Shown here: in pieces, positions 1 through 8,714 of the stretch
Numbering within the stretch: position 1 is the first letter of the stretch
How the letters are laid out: each line of letters begins with the position of its first letter
Assembly (NCBI GenBank): GCA_041737835.1
Contig: JBGSQY010000018.1
Reading direction: 5' to 3' (one strand)
DNA length: 64,000 nt
Source of the DNA: Bythopirellula sp041737835
Lineage (GTDB): Bacteria > Planctomycetota > Planctomycetia > Pirellulales > Lacipirellulaceae
Position numbers and translations under genes: made by a program
The notes under the pieces: model-generated
Told to the model about the DNA's origin: nothing
The model's input: only the letters and a program-made list of their open reading frames with translations
Databases searched by the model: none

Positions 1-1078
1 AGTCAGCCTCTTCGCCCGGGCGGGCCATGCGAACCATTGGTTTGGTGCCGACGGGAATCTCGATAGTCAGCGGATAGTGAACGAGTTGATCGCCCATTTT
101 CTTGGGCTCGCCCAGCGAGACTTTGAGTTCCTCGGGGTCGACGCTAGCAACATCCAGCTTGGTCTCAGGGGCATGCTCGCCACGAATCGCAACGTTGAGC
201 TGCAGCTTCTTCCCTTCCTTGCTCGACACAGGACCGACGCGCAAAACTCCCTGCTGCGGAGACCAACCGGGATGGAAGATGGAAATATCCCCCACCACAT
301 TGCCGGTCACGGGCAAAGTCAACTTCGACGCATTCTTGAGATTCGTTTCGAGCGTAAGCCACGTGAAGAACGGGCCGATCGATTTGCTGGCCGTATAAAC
401 GGCGGTAATCTTCACACCACTGCGGGCGGATTTGGGGAGCTCTTTGGCTTCCAGCGGCGTGACGGTCAATTGGATTTGTTTGGCGACAGCGGGATCGCTG
501 AATTCGTACTTCGTCACCTGCACTTCGTCTTCGAGGTTGGAAACAAGATAGCTAACGGCTTCCTTGGTGCTATTTGTTTTGACAGTGTTGAACAACAGGT
601 CGGGAGGCATGAGGGTGTTCGATTCCACGACGTCGCCTTCCACGACCAACTCAATTCGCGATTGATTGGGATCGTTAGTACTGAGCGTCGCACCGTGGCG
701 GAACGGCCCCGGCGGGGTTTTGGCAGTCCACTCAAGTTCGACGTCGGTCTCTTCGCCGGGACCAATCTCGTTCTTCTGCAAATCTCCGACGGTGCATTTG
801 CAAGTGGTCGTGAGGACTTCCACCTTGAGCGGCAGATCGCCCGCGTTGCGAATCTTGAACTTGTGCTTCATCGAGGTGCCACGCTCGATACGGTCGAAGT
901 TGAATGTCGTTTCGGGAACGTGGGCTACCGGCCCCAATTTTGCTTCACTGGCAGGAGCAGGTTTGTCGGCTTCCGTGACAATCTTCGCGGGGAGTCGCGC
1001 TTCGATGTAGCCCAAGGCCGACCCCAAGCCGACGCCCACGATGGCGGAGAAGAGCACGATGCTAAGAAAAGGTTTCAT
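1..1078 (-). CDS. DUF1573 domain protein, 3' end cut by window edge
   Basis: The minus-strand frame opens with ATG at 1078 and stays open to base 1, so the C-terminus lies outside the window (at least 359 residues seen). The N-terminus (MKPFLSIVLFSAIVGVGLGS) is a hydrophobic signal or anchor segment, so the protein is probably exported or membrane-anchored. Residues about 55-150 contain the DUF1573 pattern: 'FNFDRIERG', 'HKFKIRNAGDLPL', 'TTCKCTV', 'EIGPGEET' and a later 'STNDPNQSRIEL'. DUF1573 domains are Ig-like (ASPM-SPD-2-Hydin type) and common in planctomycete secreted proteins; their role is not known. A second stretch, 'GPFFTWLTLETN', suggests a repeated domain. A plus-strand frame of similar length (77-1102) is its antisense shadow. 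Confidence 0.8.
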   Translation of the reverse strand, partial: MKPFLSIVLFSAIVGVGLGSALGYIEARLPAKIVTEADKPAPASEAKLGPVAHVPETTFNFDRIERGTSMKHKFKIRNAGDLPLKVEVLTTTCKCTVGDLQKNEIGPGEETDVELEWTAKTPPGPFRHGATLSTNDPNQSRIELVVEGDVVESNTLMPPDLLFNTVKTNSTKEAVSYLVSNLEDEVQVTKYEFSDPAVAKQIQLTVTPLEAKELPKSARSGVKITAVYTASKSIGPFFTWLTLETNLKNASKLTLPVTGNVVGDISIFHPGWSPQQGVLRVGPVSSKEGKKLQLNVAIRGEHAPETKLDVASVDPEELKVSLGEPKKMGDQLVHYPLTIEIPVGTKPMVRMARPGEEAD

Positions 1079-1151
1079 GGAGATGCCGCGAATTCGGTGT
1101 AAGTTGAATTACTCTATTGTAGCGCGATCAAAACAAAAGCGTCAATAATTG

Positions 1152-1224
1152 ACCACGAAGCCACAAAGGGCACAAAGAAGTTCTTGAAAGGGCCCTTTGT
1201 GTTCTTGGTAGCCTTTGTGGTTAA
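1152..1224. repeat. Dispersed inverted-repeat element, CACAAAG type (copy 1)
   Basis: The left half reads ACCACGAAGCCACAAAGGG and the right half ends CCTTTGTGGTTAA, so the two halves can pair into a long hairpin. Each half is built from short CACAAAG-like units. Related copies lie at 10097-10156 and 11649-11720, and half copies near 4495 and 40657. It sits between the DUF1573 gene and the end of the DUF4416 gene. Confidence 0.7.
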
Positions 1225-1229
1225 TTGCT

Positions 1230-1754
1230 TTATGATTTAAGTAAGCGTCGGCTGCTTGTGAAGAATTCCTGAAAATCGGCGCGGCGGTAATCGGGATAGG
1301 TCCAGTCGAACGGCTGCCACTGTTTTGCGCGGTAGCTGAGCGTCACTTCGGCGTAGATGCCCTCGGCCAAATAGATTCGATGGGCGTGGTCCTTGGTCGA
1401 GGCCAGCACCAGTTTGGCAAGCGTCAAATAACCGGGATCGAGATTGAGCGGGCGCGGTTCGGGATGACACGCACCGGCAGCATATTCGACTTCCCAATCA
1501 TTGGTGAGCCGCTTGATCGTCGCAAGCTGGCCGGGATCGATCGGCTGCGCGGGGATGACAAACTGCTTCTTCAAGTCGGTGCCCATCGTGGCGCTGTAAT
1601 AGTCGGTTTCGGTGAAATCAAAGGCGGGGCTGACGGCACCGAGGGCACCGAACTCGGCGGAGATTTTTTCCTGGGCCCACTGAAGCGCGGCGTCATAACG
1701 CGAGCTGACGGCGATGAGGAGGAGCCCGGGATGAGGGGGGGAGATGGAGCCCAT
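1230..1754 (-). CDS. DUF4416 family protein
   Basis: 174 residues. The order of motifs matches DUF4416 as I know it: 'FDFTETDYYSATMG' (about 46-59), 'LKKQFV', 'NLDPGYLTLAKLVLASTKDH' (about 104-123), 'RIYLAEGIYAEVTL' and a C-terminal 'WTYPDYR'. The biochemical function of the family is unknown. The ATG at 1754 is the only reasonable start, because a GC hairpin lies just upstream. The gene follows proS on the same strand with a 52-base gap holding that hairpin, so it may be expressed by read-through from proS or separately. The CACAAAG repeat element begins right after its stop codon. Confidence 0.8.
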   Translation of the reverse strand: MGSISPPHPGLLLIAVSSRYDAALQWAQEKISAEFGALGAVSPAFDFTETDYYSATMGTDLKKQFVIPAQPIDPGQLATIKRLTNDWEVEYAAGACHPEPRPLNLDPGYLTLAKLVLASTKDHAHRIYLAEGIYAEVTLSYRAKQWQPFDWTYPDYRRADFQEFFTSSRRLLKS

Positions 1755-1762
1755 GGGAAAAC

Positions 1763-1784
1763 CCGGAGGCAGGTGTGCCTCCGG
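1763..1784. terminator. Perfect 9-bp GC hairpin between proS and DUF4416 gene
   Basis: CCGGAGGCA (1763-1771) pairs with TGCCTCCGG (1776-1784) around a 4-base loop. On the minus strand the stem is followed by GTTTTCCC and preceded by a run of T, so it could act as a weak terminator of proS. It also resembles small dispersed palindromes such as that at 42538-42556. Confidence 0.5.
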
Positions 1785-1806
1785 CTAGAAAAAAAATAAT
1801 CGGGTC

Positions 1807-3306
1807 CTAATACGCTTTGGCGAATACGCCGCGTTTGGTGCTTGGTGCGCCGGTGAAAATGCACTTGCCCGATTCTTCGGGGGCATCGAGTGGAACGCAA
1901 CGGACTGTTACTTTCAGTTCCTTGAGTTTCGCCTCCATCGTCTCGCCGTCGACAAAGTGACAATACGCGAGCCCGCCGGGGGCGGTTTCAGCGAAGTATT
2001 CTTCGAACTCGGGGAGCGAATCAATCTTAGTCGTTACATCGGCACGGAGCTTGGCCGCGCGGTCGAAGAGATTGGTTTGAATTTCCGCTAAGCGGTGAGC
2101 CGCGGATGATATGAATTCGGCTCTCGGAATCGGCTCGCCTTTGCCTTCGGTGTCGCGGCGTTTCACCATCACTTTATTGTCGGCAATATCGCGCGGGCCG
2201 ACTTCGACAATCAGTGGCACCCCCTTTTTGATCCATTGCCATTTCTTGTCGCCGCCGCGTAAGTCGCGGTTGTCGATGCGGACGCGCACGGGCTCGTTGT
2301 CGTAACTTTGAGCGGTGAGTTCGGTTTTTAGTTCTTCACAATATGGCAACACAACCGCGCGCTCTTCATCGTTGCGATATAAGGGCAGGATCACGACCTG
2401 TGCCGGTGCCAGCTTGGGAGGCAAAACCAACCCATCGTCGTCGGAGTGGGTCATGATTAACCCACCGATCAAACGGGTCGACACGCCCCAGCTCGTGGTC
2501 CAGGCGTATTCGAGTTCGCCCGCCTCGCTTTGGAATTTGATCTCCTGGGCCTTGGCAAAATTCTGGCCGAGGAAGTGGCTCGTCCCGGCCTGTAACGCTT
2601 TGCGATCTTGCATGAGGGCTTCGATGCTGTAAGTCGACACGGCTCCAGGGAAACGCTCGCCGGCGGTCTTCTCGCCTTTGATCACGGGCATCGCCATCAC
2701 GCTCTCGGCGAACGTGGCATAGACGTCGAGCATCTGCCGCGTTTCGGCCTGTGCTTCTTCGGCCGTGGCGTGCACGGTGTGACCTTCTTGCCAAAGGAAT
2801 TCGGTCGTCCGCAGGAACATCCGCGTGCGGAGTTCCCAACGGACCACGTTGGCCCATTGGTTGATGAGAATCGGCAAGTCGCGATACGACTGCACCCAGC
2901 GGGCGAAAGTCGCTCCGATGATTGTTTCGCTCGTGGGCCGCACGATCAGCGGCTCTTCGAGCTTGGCACTGGGGGCGGGTTGCAAGCCCCCCTTGCCATC
3001 TGGTTCGAGGCGATGATGTGTGACGACCGCGCATTCCTTGGCGAAGCCTTCAACGTGCTCGGCTTCCTTTTCCAAAAAGCTCATCGGAATGAAGAGCGGG
3101 AAGTAGGCGTTCTCGTGGCCGGTGGCTTTGAACATCGCGTCGAGGCGGCGTTGGATGTTTTCCCAAATCGCGTAGCCCCACGGTTTGATGACCATGCAGC
3201 CCCGCACGTCGGAGTTCTCGGCCAGATCGGCGGCTTTGACGACCTGTTGATACCATTCGGGATAGTTTTCGCTGCGGGTGGGCGTAATGGCGGTTTTGGC
3301 TGGCAT
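1807..3306 (-). CDS. proS: Prolyl-tRNA synthetase, archaeal/eukaryotic type (ProS type 3)
   Basis: 499 residues. A cytoplasmic class II aminoacyl-tRNA synthetase that charges tRNA-Pro. The length, the lack of an inserted editing domain and the C-terminus ending in Tyr ('GVFAKAY') place it in the archaeal-type group, not the E. coli type. Visible motifs include 'GCMVIKPWGYAIWE' (motif 1 region, about 36-49), 'LIVRPTSETIIG' (about 119-130), 'RWELRTRMFLRTTEFLWQEG' (motif 2) and 'HSDDDGLVLPPKLAP' (motif 3 region). The anticodon-binding domain follows from about residue 300, with 'VEVGPRD' and a C-terminal segment. A tRNA-Pro(CGG) gene is found at 46330 in this window. The ATG at 3306 gives a standard N-terminus for the family. 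Confidence 0.95.
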   Translation of the reverse strand: MPAKTAITPTRSENYPEWYQQVVKAADLAENSDVRGCMVIKPWGYAIWENIQRRLDAMFKATGHENAYFPLFIPMSFLEKEAEHVEGFAKECAVVTHHRLEPDGKGGLQPAPSAKLEEPLIVRPTSETIIGATFARWVQSYRDLPILINQWANVVRWELRTRMFLRTTEFLWQEGHTVHATAEEAQAETRQMLDVYATFAESVMAMPVIKGEKTAGERFPGAVSTYSIEALMQDRKALQAGTSHFLGQNFAKAQEIKFQSEAGELEYAWTTSWGVSTRLIGGLIMTHSDDDGLVLPPKLAPAQVVILPLYRNDEERAVVLPYCEELKTELTAQSYDNEPVRVRIDNRDLRGGDKKWQWIKKGVPLIVEVGPRDIADNKVMVKRRDTEGKGEPIPRAEFISSAAHRLAEIQTNLFDRAAKLRADVTTKIDSLPEFEEYFAETAPGGLAYCHFVDGETMEAKLKELKVTVRCVPLDAPEESGKCIFTGAPSTKRGVFAKAY

Positions 3307-3308
3307 GA

Positions 3309-3340
3309 TGTGTCAGTGGTTCGTTGTCAGTGGTCAGTGG
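3309..3340. repeat. Direct GTCAGTGG repeats upstream of proS
   Basis: TGTCAGTGG, TTGTCAGTGG and GTCAGTGG occur in a row in the gap between proS and the YhaM-like gene. This is a second type of short intergenic repeat in the window. Confidence 0.55.
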
Positions 3341-3516
3341 CTAGAATGTGATTTCGCATTCTAAGGGGCCGTCATTCTACGGTAATGGGTGGCCCGCGAA
3401 AATCGCACCGTTTTGGCCCCCAGCGAACCCCTCCGGAATCTGGTAGGATGGCAAACTTGAGAGGCGCGAATCGTTGCTGCGCGGCTACTAACACCAACCA
3501 CTTATCACGGACAATC

Positions 3517-4491
3517 ATGCCTTCGGTCGAACGTCGTTTTGTCAGCCAGCTTGGGCACAATGAATCTATCAGCCAAGTGTTTCTCGCGTCGGAGAAGCAG
3601 CTCCGGCCCAATCGCAACGGAAATCTGTATTTGCAGGTCGATTTGTCTGACCGCAGCGGCGCGGTGAATGCTCGGTTATGGAATGCAACCGAATCGGATT
3701 ATAAGGCGTTCGAGAATGGCGACTTTGTTCACGTCGAAGGTGCGACGCAGCTCTTTCAAGGCAACATGCAGTTGATCGCCAATCGGATCCGCGTCGCGCG
3801 GCCGGATGAAGTTTATGAAGGGGATTTCATCACCCTGCAATCGGCCGACATCGACAAGATGCGCAAGCGGCTGATTGAAATCCTCAATGGCGTGCAATCG
3901 CCGCCACTCGCGCGGTTGGTGAAAGGTTATCTCAAAGACGAAGCCTTCATGGCCAAGTTCTGCCAAGCCCCCGCGGGGATGAAGAACCATCACGCCTACA
4001 AAGGGGGCTTGCTCGAGCATGTCCTTAGCTTGATGGAATTGATTCTGGTTGTCGCGCCGAAGTATCCGCAACTCTCGCAAGACAAACTCATCATGGGGGC
4101 GTTTCTGCACGACTCGGCCAAGGTCGAAGAACTCGCCTACGAACGCGACATCTCCTACACCGACGAGGGCCAACTGCTGGGCCACATGGTCATCGGCGTG
4201 ACAATGCTCGACGACAAGGTGCGCACTATCGTGCAGCAAGATGGCCAGCCGTTTCCGGAGCGTTTGTTGATTGAGCTGAAGCACATGATTATCAGCCACC
4301 ATGGCGAATACGAATATGGTAGCTCGAAATTACCCATGACGCTCGAAGCGATCGCGCTGCACATGCTTGATAATCTTGATGCCAAGGTGGCGAGCTTTTC
4401 GCAGTTGATGGCCGACTGCCCCAACGCGGATAGCAATTGGACACAGTATTTCAGCCAAATCGGGCGGAAGTTGTTCAAGCCGGAGAAGTGA
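3517..4491 (+). CDS. YhaM-like 3'-5' exoribonuclease (OB fold + HD domain)
   Basis: 324 residues from the ATG at 3517. The frame is open upstream to 3385, but that part is intergenic in character, while 'MPSVERRFVSQLGHNE' is a normal family start. Residues about 12-100 form an OB-fold nucleic acid binding domain ('VDLSDRSGAVNARLWNAT'). From about 140 comes an HD domain with 'NHHAYKGGLLEHVLSL', then 'GAFLHDSAKVEEL' (metal-binding His-Asp near residue 201), and 'HHGEYEYGS'. YhaM enzymes degrade RNA or DNA from the 3' end in the cytoplasm. The gene lies upstream of RNase R on the same strand, separated by 130 bases holding a half copy of a repeat. Confidence 0.85.
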   Translation: MPSVERRFVSQLGHNESISQVFLASEKQLRPNRNGNLYLQVDLSDRSGAVNARLWNATESDYKAFENGDFVHVEGATQLFQGNMQLIANRIRVARPDEVYEGDFITLQSADIDKMRKRLIEILNGVQSPPLARLVKGYLKDEAFMAKFCQAPAGMKNHHAYKGGLLEHVLSLMELILVVAPKYPQLSQDKLIMGAFLHDSAKVEELAYERDISYTDEGQLLGHMVIGVTMLDDKVRTIVQQDGQPFPERLLIELKHMIISHHGEYEYGSSKLPMTLEAIALHMLDNLDAKVASFSQLMADCPNADSNWTQYFSQIGRKLFKPEK

Positions 4492-4621
4492 TTAACCACG
4501 AATCGAACGAATAGGATTTCGTCGTTCCGGGCACGAGTTTTGCTTTGTAAATGTCCCTGCGATGCGTTGCATCGCGGCAATTTTTTGACCTCTGGCCACC
4601 GAACTCTGACCTCTGTATCTC

Positions 4622-6907
4622 ATGCAAGAATACGAAACCGCCATTCTCCGTTACGTGAACGACCCGAAATATCGGCCTGTGAAGCCGGCGGTGATGGCTA
4701 AGAAGCTGGGGCTCGAAGGGGATGATGTTTCGCGGTTTCGCCGCGTCGTGAAGAAGATGGTCAAGGCAGGGAAGCTCTCCTGGGGGCCAAGTCATCTCGT
4801 TTACACCGCCGAGAAAGGCCAAGCCACTGAAGTCCCCAATGACGACGAAACAAAGCCCGCCAAACACGTAGTAGGCACATTCCGCCGCGCGGATGCTGGG
4901 TTTGGTTTTTTGCGGCCCGAAGGAACTCCCGCGGGGTCGGGACGCGATGCCGATATTTTTATCCCTGCCAATGCGACGGGTGATGCGGCCAACGGCGACA
5001 TTGTGCGGATTCGCTTGAGCAGCCGCGTCGGGCGGATGGGGAAAAGCGAAGGGCGCATCATCGACATCGTCGAGCGAGCGACCAACCGTTTCGTTGGCAC
5101 GTATGCCGTGACGGCCGGCATGGGGGTCGTGCAGATCGATGGCAAGATTTTTTCGAGCCCCGTTTTCGTTGGAGATCCCGGCGCGAAGGGGGCTCAGCCC
5201 GACGACAAGGTTGTGGTCGAGATGGTCCGCTTTCCTTCGCATTTGCGCGACGGCGAAGGGGTCATCATTGAAATCCTCGGCAAGCGTGGCGAGCCGGGGG
5301 TCGATACGCTTTCGATCATTCGCGAATTCAATCTTCCTGGCGAGTTTAGCGACGCCACGCTCGAAGATGCCCGCGAACAGGCGGCGTTGTTTGACGAAAC
5401 GAACCTCAAGAATCGGCAAGACATCACGGGCGAAACAGTGATCACGATCGATCCCGTGACGGCCCGCGATTTTGACGACGCGATCTCATTGGTCCAACAA
5501 CCCAACGGCCACTGGCTGTTGGGGGTGCATATCGCCGACGTGTCGCACTTCGTGCGGACGAAGTCGCCGCTGGATCAAGAAGCCAAGGAACGCGCGACGA
5601 GCGTGTATTTGCCCGATCGTGTGATTCCGATGATCCCGGAAATTATCTCGAATAATTTGGCGAGCTTGCAGCCTGATCGTGTGCGGTATGCGATCACGGC
5701 GCGGATTGAATTCAGTCCCGAAGGGCAACGCATCCACACCGACGTGTTCAAAAGTGCGATCAAAAGCTGCCGGCGGTTCACCTACGAAGAAGTGGATGAG
5801 TTCCTGGCCGATCGGGCGGGTTGGAAGAAAAATCTCACCCCGGAAGTCCATGGCTTGCTGTCGTGGATGCACGAACTGGCGATGATCTTGCGCGATCGCC
5901 GCATGAAGCGGGGTTCGTTGGAACTCAACATGCCCGAGTTGGAAATCGACCTCGACACGCACGGCAACGTGGCAGGGGCGCATCTGGAGATCAACACCGA
6001 GAGCCACCAAATCATCGAAGAATTCATGCTCGCGGCCAACGAAGCGGTCGCCGAGATGCTCGCGGATAAGGGTGTACTGTTCTTGCGGCGTGTGCATGGT
6101 TCGCCCGAACCGCGCAAATTGAAATCGCTCACCGATTTTGTCAGCGAGCTGGGCTTTAAGACTGATAGCTTAGAAGACCGCTTTGCTTTGCAAGATTTGC
6201 TCAACAATGTGAAGGAAGATTCACGCGAGCATGCCGTGAACTACGCAGTGCTGCGGGCGATGCAACGGGCCGTCTACAGCCCCGAAGAAGAGGGCCACTA
6301 TGCTCTGGCGAGCAAATGTTATTGCCACTTCACGTCTCCCATTCGTCGCTACCCTGATCTCACGATCCACCGCCTGATCGAACAGGTGAGCCAAGGCAAA
6401 ACTCCCGATCAACATTTGATGGAACTCTTGGCACTGGGCGATCATTGCAGCGACCGCGAACAACGCGCGACCGAAGCGGAACGCGAACTCAACAAGGTGA
6501 AGCTGCTGTTGTATCTGCAAGACAAAGTCGGCATGCAGATGGATGGCATCATCACCGGGGTCGAAAATTTCGGCTTGTTCGTCATGGGGACGCATCTTCC
6601 CGCGGAAGGCTTTGTGCACATTACTTCGCTCACCGACGATTACTACAAATTTGACAAAGCGGGACACGTCATCAGCGGCTTCCGCTCGGGGAATACTTAT
6701 CGGCTCGGCGACCCCGTGCGCGTGGCGGTGGCGGCAGTCGACGTCGAACGGCGAGAGCTCGATCTGCGACTGCTCGAAAAGATCGGCGGCGCGGAGGGAG
6801 GGCGGCAAGGCAAGCGTAAATTTAATCCCCAAGCACGGCAGCAAAAGCCTCGCAAGGGGGACCGAAAAACCGATGGCAAGGTCGGCCGCAAGCGCAAGAA
6901 GCGGTAG
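4622..6907 (+). CDS. rnr: Ribonuclease R
   Basis: 761 residues. Hydrolyses structured RNA 3' to 5' in the cytoplasm. The order is: an N-terminal winged-helix region (about 1-70), two cold-shock-like domains (about 85-225), the RNB catalytic domain with 'ITIDPVTARDFDDAISL' near 272-288 (the clustered Asp residues bind metal), and an S1 domain starting near 640 ('DGIITGVENFGLFV'). The tail is strongly basic (KRKFNPQARQQKPRKGDRKT region), as in many RNase R proteins. The ATG at 4622 fits the family N-terminus. The YhaM-like exonuclease lies directly upstream. Confidence 0.95.
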   Translation: MQEYETAILRYVNDPKYRPVKPAVMAKKLGLEGDDVSRFRRVVKKMVKAGKLSWGPSHLVYTAEKGQATEVPNDDETKPAKHVVGTFRRADAGFGFLRPEGTPAGSGRDADIFIPANATGDAANGDIVRIRLSSRVGRMGKSEGRIIDIVERATNRFVGTYAVTAGMGVVQIDGKIFSSPVFVGDPGAKGAQPDDKVVVEMVRFPSHLRDGEGVIIEILGKRGEPGVDTLSIIREFNLPGEFSDATLEDAREQAALFDETNLKNRQDITGETVITIDPVTARDFDDAISLVQQPNGHWLLGVHIADVSHFVRTKSPLDQEAKERATSVYLPDRVIPMIPEIISNNLASLQPDRVRYAITARIEFSPEGQRIHTDVFKSAIKSCRRFTYEEVDEFLADRAGWKKNLTPEVHGLLSWMHELAMILRDRRMKRGSLELNMPELEIDLDTHGNVAGAHLEINTESHQIIEEFMLAANEAVAEMLADKGVLFLRRVHGSPEPRKLKSLTDFVSELGFKTDSLEDRFALQDLLNNVKEDSREHAVNYAVLRAMQRAVYSPEEEGHYALASKCYCHFTSPIRRYPDLTIHRLIEQVSQGKTPDQHLMELLALGDHCSDREQRATEAERELNKVKLLLYLQDKVGMQMDGIITGVENFGLFVMGTHLPAEGFVHITSLTDDYYKFDKAGHVISGFRSGNTYRLGDPVRVAVAAVDVERRELDLRLLEKIGGAEGGRQGKRKFNPQARQQKPRKGDRKTDGKVGRKRKKR

Positions 6908-7030
6908 CATTTTTCTCGGCCGAAGTTAACTCTCAGCTTACTCTGCGGCTAAATCTCTGGCCCCTGGCACCGCGCGGGCAAACCGTTAGAATACGGCTTC
7001 TCGGCGTGCATCGGTTTGAACGGATTTGTC

Positions 7031-8152
7031 ATGAGTAACAACGACCAACTGACTCACACTCCCCTGTTTGATTGGCACTCTGCGCATGGGGGGCGGATGG
7101 TCGAATTCGGTGGCTGGTCGATGCCCGTCCAATACACCGGCATCGTCGAAGAGCACCAAGCCACTCGCACTGCGGTCGGGATGTTCGACATCTCGCACAT
7201 GGGCCGCGTGTTGATCGACGGCCCCGACGCGGCGAAGTATCTCGACAAGCTAATGACCCGCGCCGTGCTTGACATGCGGCCGCATCAGATTCGCTACTCG
7301 CTCGTGTGTAACGAGTCGGGCGGAATTCTCGATGACGTGCTCTGTTATCAAGTGACGCTCGCCAGCGGCAAGTCGTCGGGTTACGGCTTGGTGGTCAACG
7401 CCAGCAATCGGCCCAAGATGCTCGACTGGCTTGAAGCACACAAGTCGGGCTTCGATGTAACGCTTGAAGACATCACGACCACCTACGGCATGATTGCCGT
7501 GCAAGGCCCGCGGGCGATTGAAGTTCTCGATCCGCTATGCAGTTGCGAGTTGACTTCGCTCCGCTACTACACGGGCCAGGTGACCGACGTCTGCGGCGTG
7601 GAATCGTTCGTCAGCCGCACCGGTTACACGGGGGAGGATGGCTGCGAGATTGTCTGCCCCAGCGATAAGGTTGTCGAAATCTGGGAACAGGTCATGGCCG
7701 CGAGCGAACCTGTCGGTGGTCGTGCGGTTGGGTTGGGTGCCCGTGATACGCTGCGACTTGAAGCGGGCATGCCTCTGTATGGACATGAGCTGAGCGAAGA
7801 GATCAATCCGATCCAAGCGCGGCTTGATTTTGCAATCAACTTGCGCGAGCGCGACTTTATCGGGGCGGAGGCCTTGAGAGGTCTGCAACGTAACTCGACT
7901 CAGCCCGTGCGGGTCGGCATCCAGATGGAAGGCCGGCGAGTGGCTCGCGAAGGGGCCACCATTTTGCTTGGCAACCAAGAAGCGGGTCACGTCACGAGCG
8001 GCACGTTTTCGCCGACGTTTAACCATCCGATTGCGATGGCGTATGTCGCACCGCCCGCCGCAGCGGCGGGAACCCACTTGGCAGTCGACGTGCGTGGCCA
8101 GGAGCATCCGGCGACTGTGGTGCCGCTGCCGTTCTATGAGCGGGGAAGATAA
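7031..8152 (+). CDS. gcvT: Glycine cleavage system T protein (aminomethyltransferase)
   Basis: 373 residues from the ATG at 7031; a TTG five codons upstream is a weaker choice. It transfers the methylene group from the aminomethyl-lipoyl H protein to tetrahydrofolate, releasing ammonia. Family motifs are 'GGRMVEFGGWSMPVQY', 'GMFDISHMGRVLI', 'SRTGYTGEDGCEI' and 'GLGARDTLRLEAGMPLYGHE'. It is first in the run gcvT-gcvH-gcvPA-gcvPB-lipoate ligase. A TAGAAT hexamer at 6987-6992 may be the -10 box. I saw no glycine riboswitch pattern in the 123 bases upstream. Confidence 0.95.
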   Translation: MSNNDQLTHTPLFDWHSAHGGRMVEFGGWSMPVQYTGIVEEHQATRTAVGMFDISHMGRVLIDGPDAAKYLDKLMTRAVLDMRPHQIRYSLVCNESGGILDDVLCYQVTLASGKSSGYGLVVNASNRPKMLDWLEAHKSGFDVTLEDITTTYGMIAVQGPRAIEVLDPLCSCELTSLRYYTGQVTDVCGVESFVSRTGYTGEDGCEIVCPSDKVVEIWEQVMAASEPVGGRAVGLGARDTLRLEAGMPLYGHELSEEINPIQARLDFAINLRERDFIGAEALRGLQRNSTQPVRVGIQMEGRRVAREGATILLGNQEAGHVTSGTFSPTFNHPIAMAYVAPPAAAAGTHLAVDVRGQEHPATVVPLPFYERGR

Positions 8153-8197
8153 ATAAACGATTTATAAACGCTAAGCCGCAAGAGGCTTATTGAGTAG

Positions 8198-8608
8198 ATG
8201 GAGAATTCAAAAGTGAAACCGGAAGATTTGCTTTACGCGAAAACCCATGAATGGGTCTCGATCGCAGAGGAAGGCGGCGCGAAATTCGCCACGTTGGGGA
8301 TCTCGGCCTTTGCCGTTGAGGCGCTCACCGACTTGGTGTTCATTGATCTCCCCAAGGTTGGCAAGCAGGTTGAAGCCGAGCAGCCGTTCTGTGAAGTGGA
8401 ATCGGTGAAGGCCGTGAGCGACATCTACTCGCCTGTCGACGGCGAAGTGGTGTCCGTGAACACCTCGCTGCCCGATTCGCTGGAAACGCTCAGCCGCGAT
8501 CCGTACAACGCGGGCTGGATTGCTAAGATTAAGATCAGTGACGAAGCAGGACTGTCTAAGCTGCTCGACTTCGCTGCGTATGAGAAGCAGTGCAAGGAAG
8601 AGAATTAA
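8198..8608 (+). CDS. gcvH: Glycine cleavage system H protein
   Basis: 136 residues. The lipoyl-carrying shuttle of the glycine cleavage system. 'CEVESVKAVSDIYSP' gives the lipoylated lysine as Lys71. 'YAKTHEWV' near the N-terminus and 'NAGWIAKIKISD' near the C-terminus are typical. It lies 45 bases after gcvT; the gap holds an AACGCTAAGCCGC repeat also seen near 17108. The GTG at codon 6 is a possible alternative start. The lipoate ligase-like gene at 11729 is the obvious candidate for its modifying enzyme. Confidence 0.95.
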   Translation: MENSKVKPEDLLYAKTHEWVSIAEEGGAKFATLGISAFAVEALTDLVFIDLPKVGKQVEAEQPFCEVESVKAVSDIYSPVDGEVVSVNTSLPDSLETLSRDPYNAGWIAKIKISDEAGLSKLLDFAAYEKQCKEEN

Positions 8609-8714
8609 AAGCGACAGTACCACCGACCCGCATAGAATACGAACACGCGAGGAAACCAGATTCCTCGAGTCGTAGAACTCCTTTCGGAATGACATGTGAC
8701 TGTCATTTTCATAA

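Noticed and set aside
77..1102. 341-codon plus-strand frame at the left edge
   Set aside because: Antisense shadow of the DUF1573 gene, which has a clear signal segment and domain motifs on the other strand.
6908..7030. Glycine riboswitch upstream of gcvT
   Set aside because: The conserved core of the aptamer could not be found.
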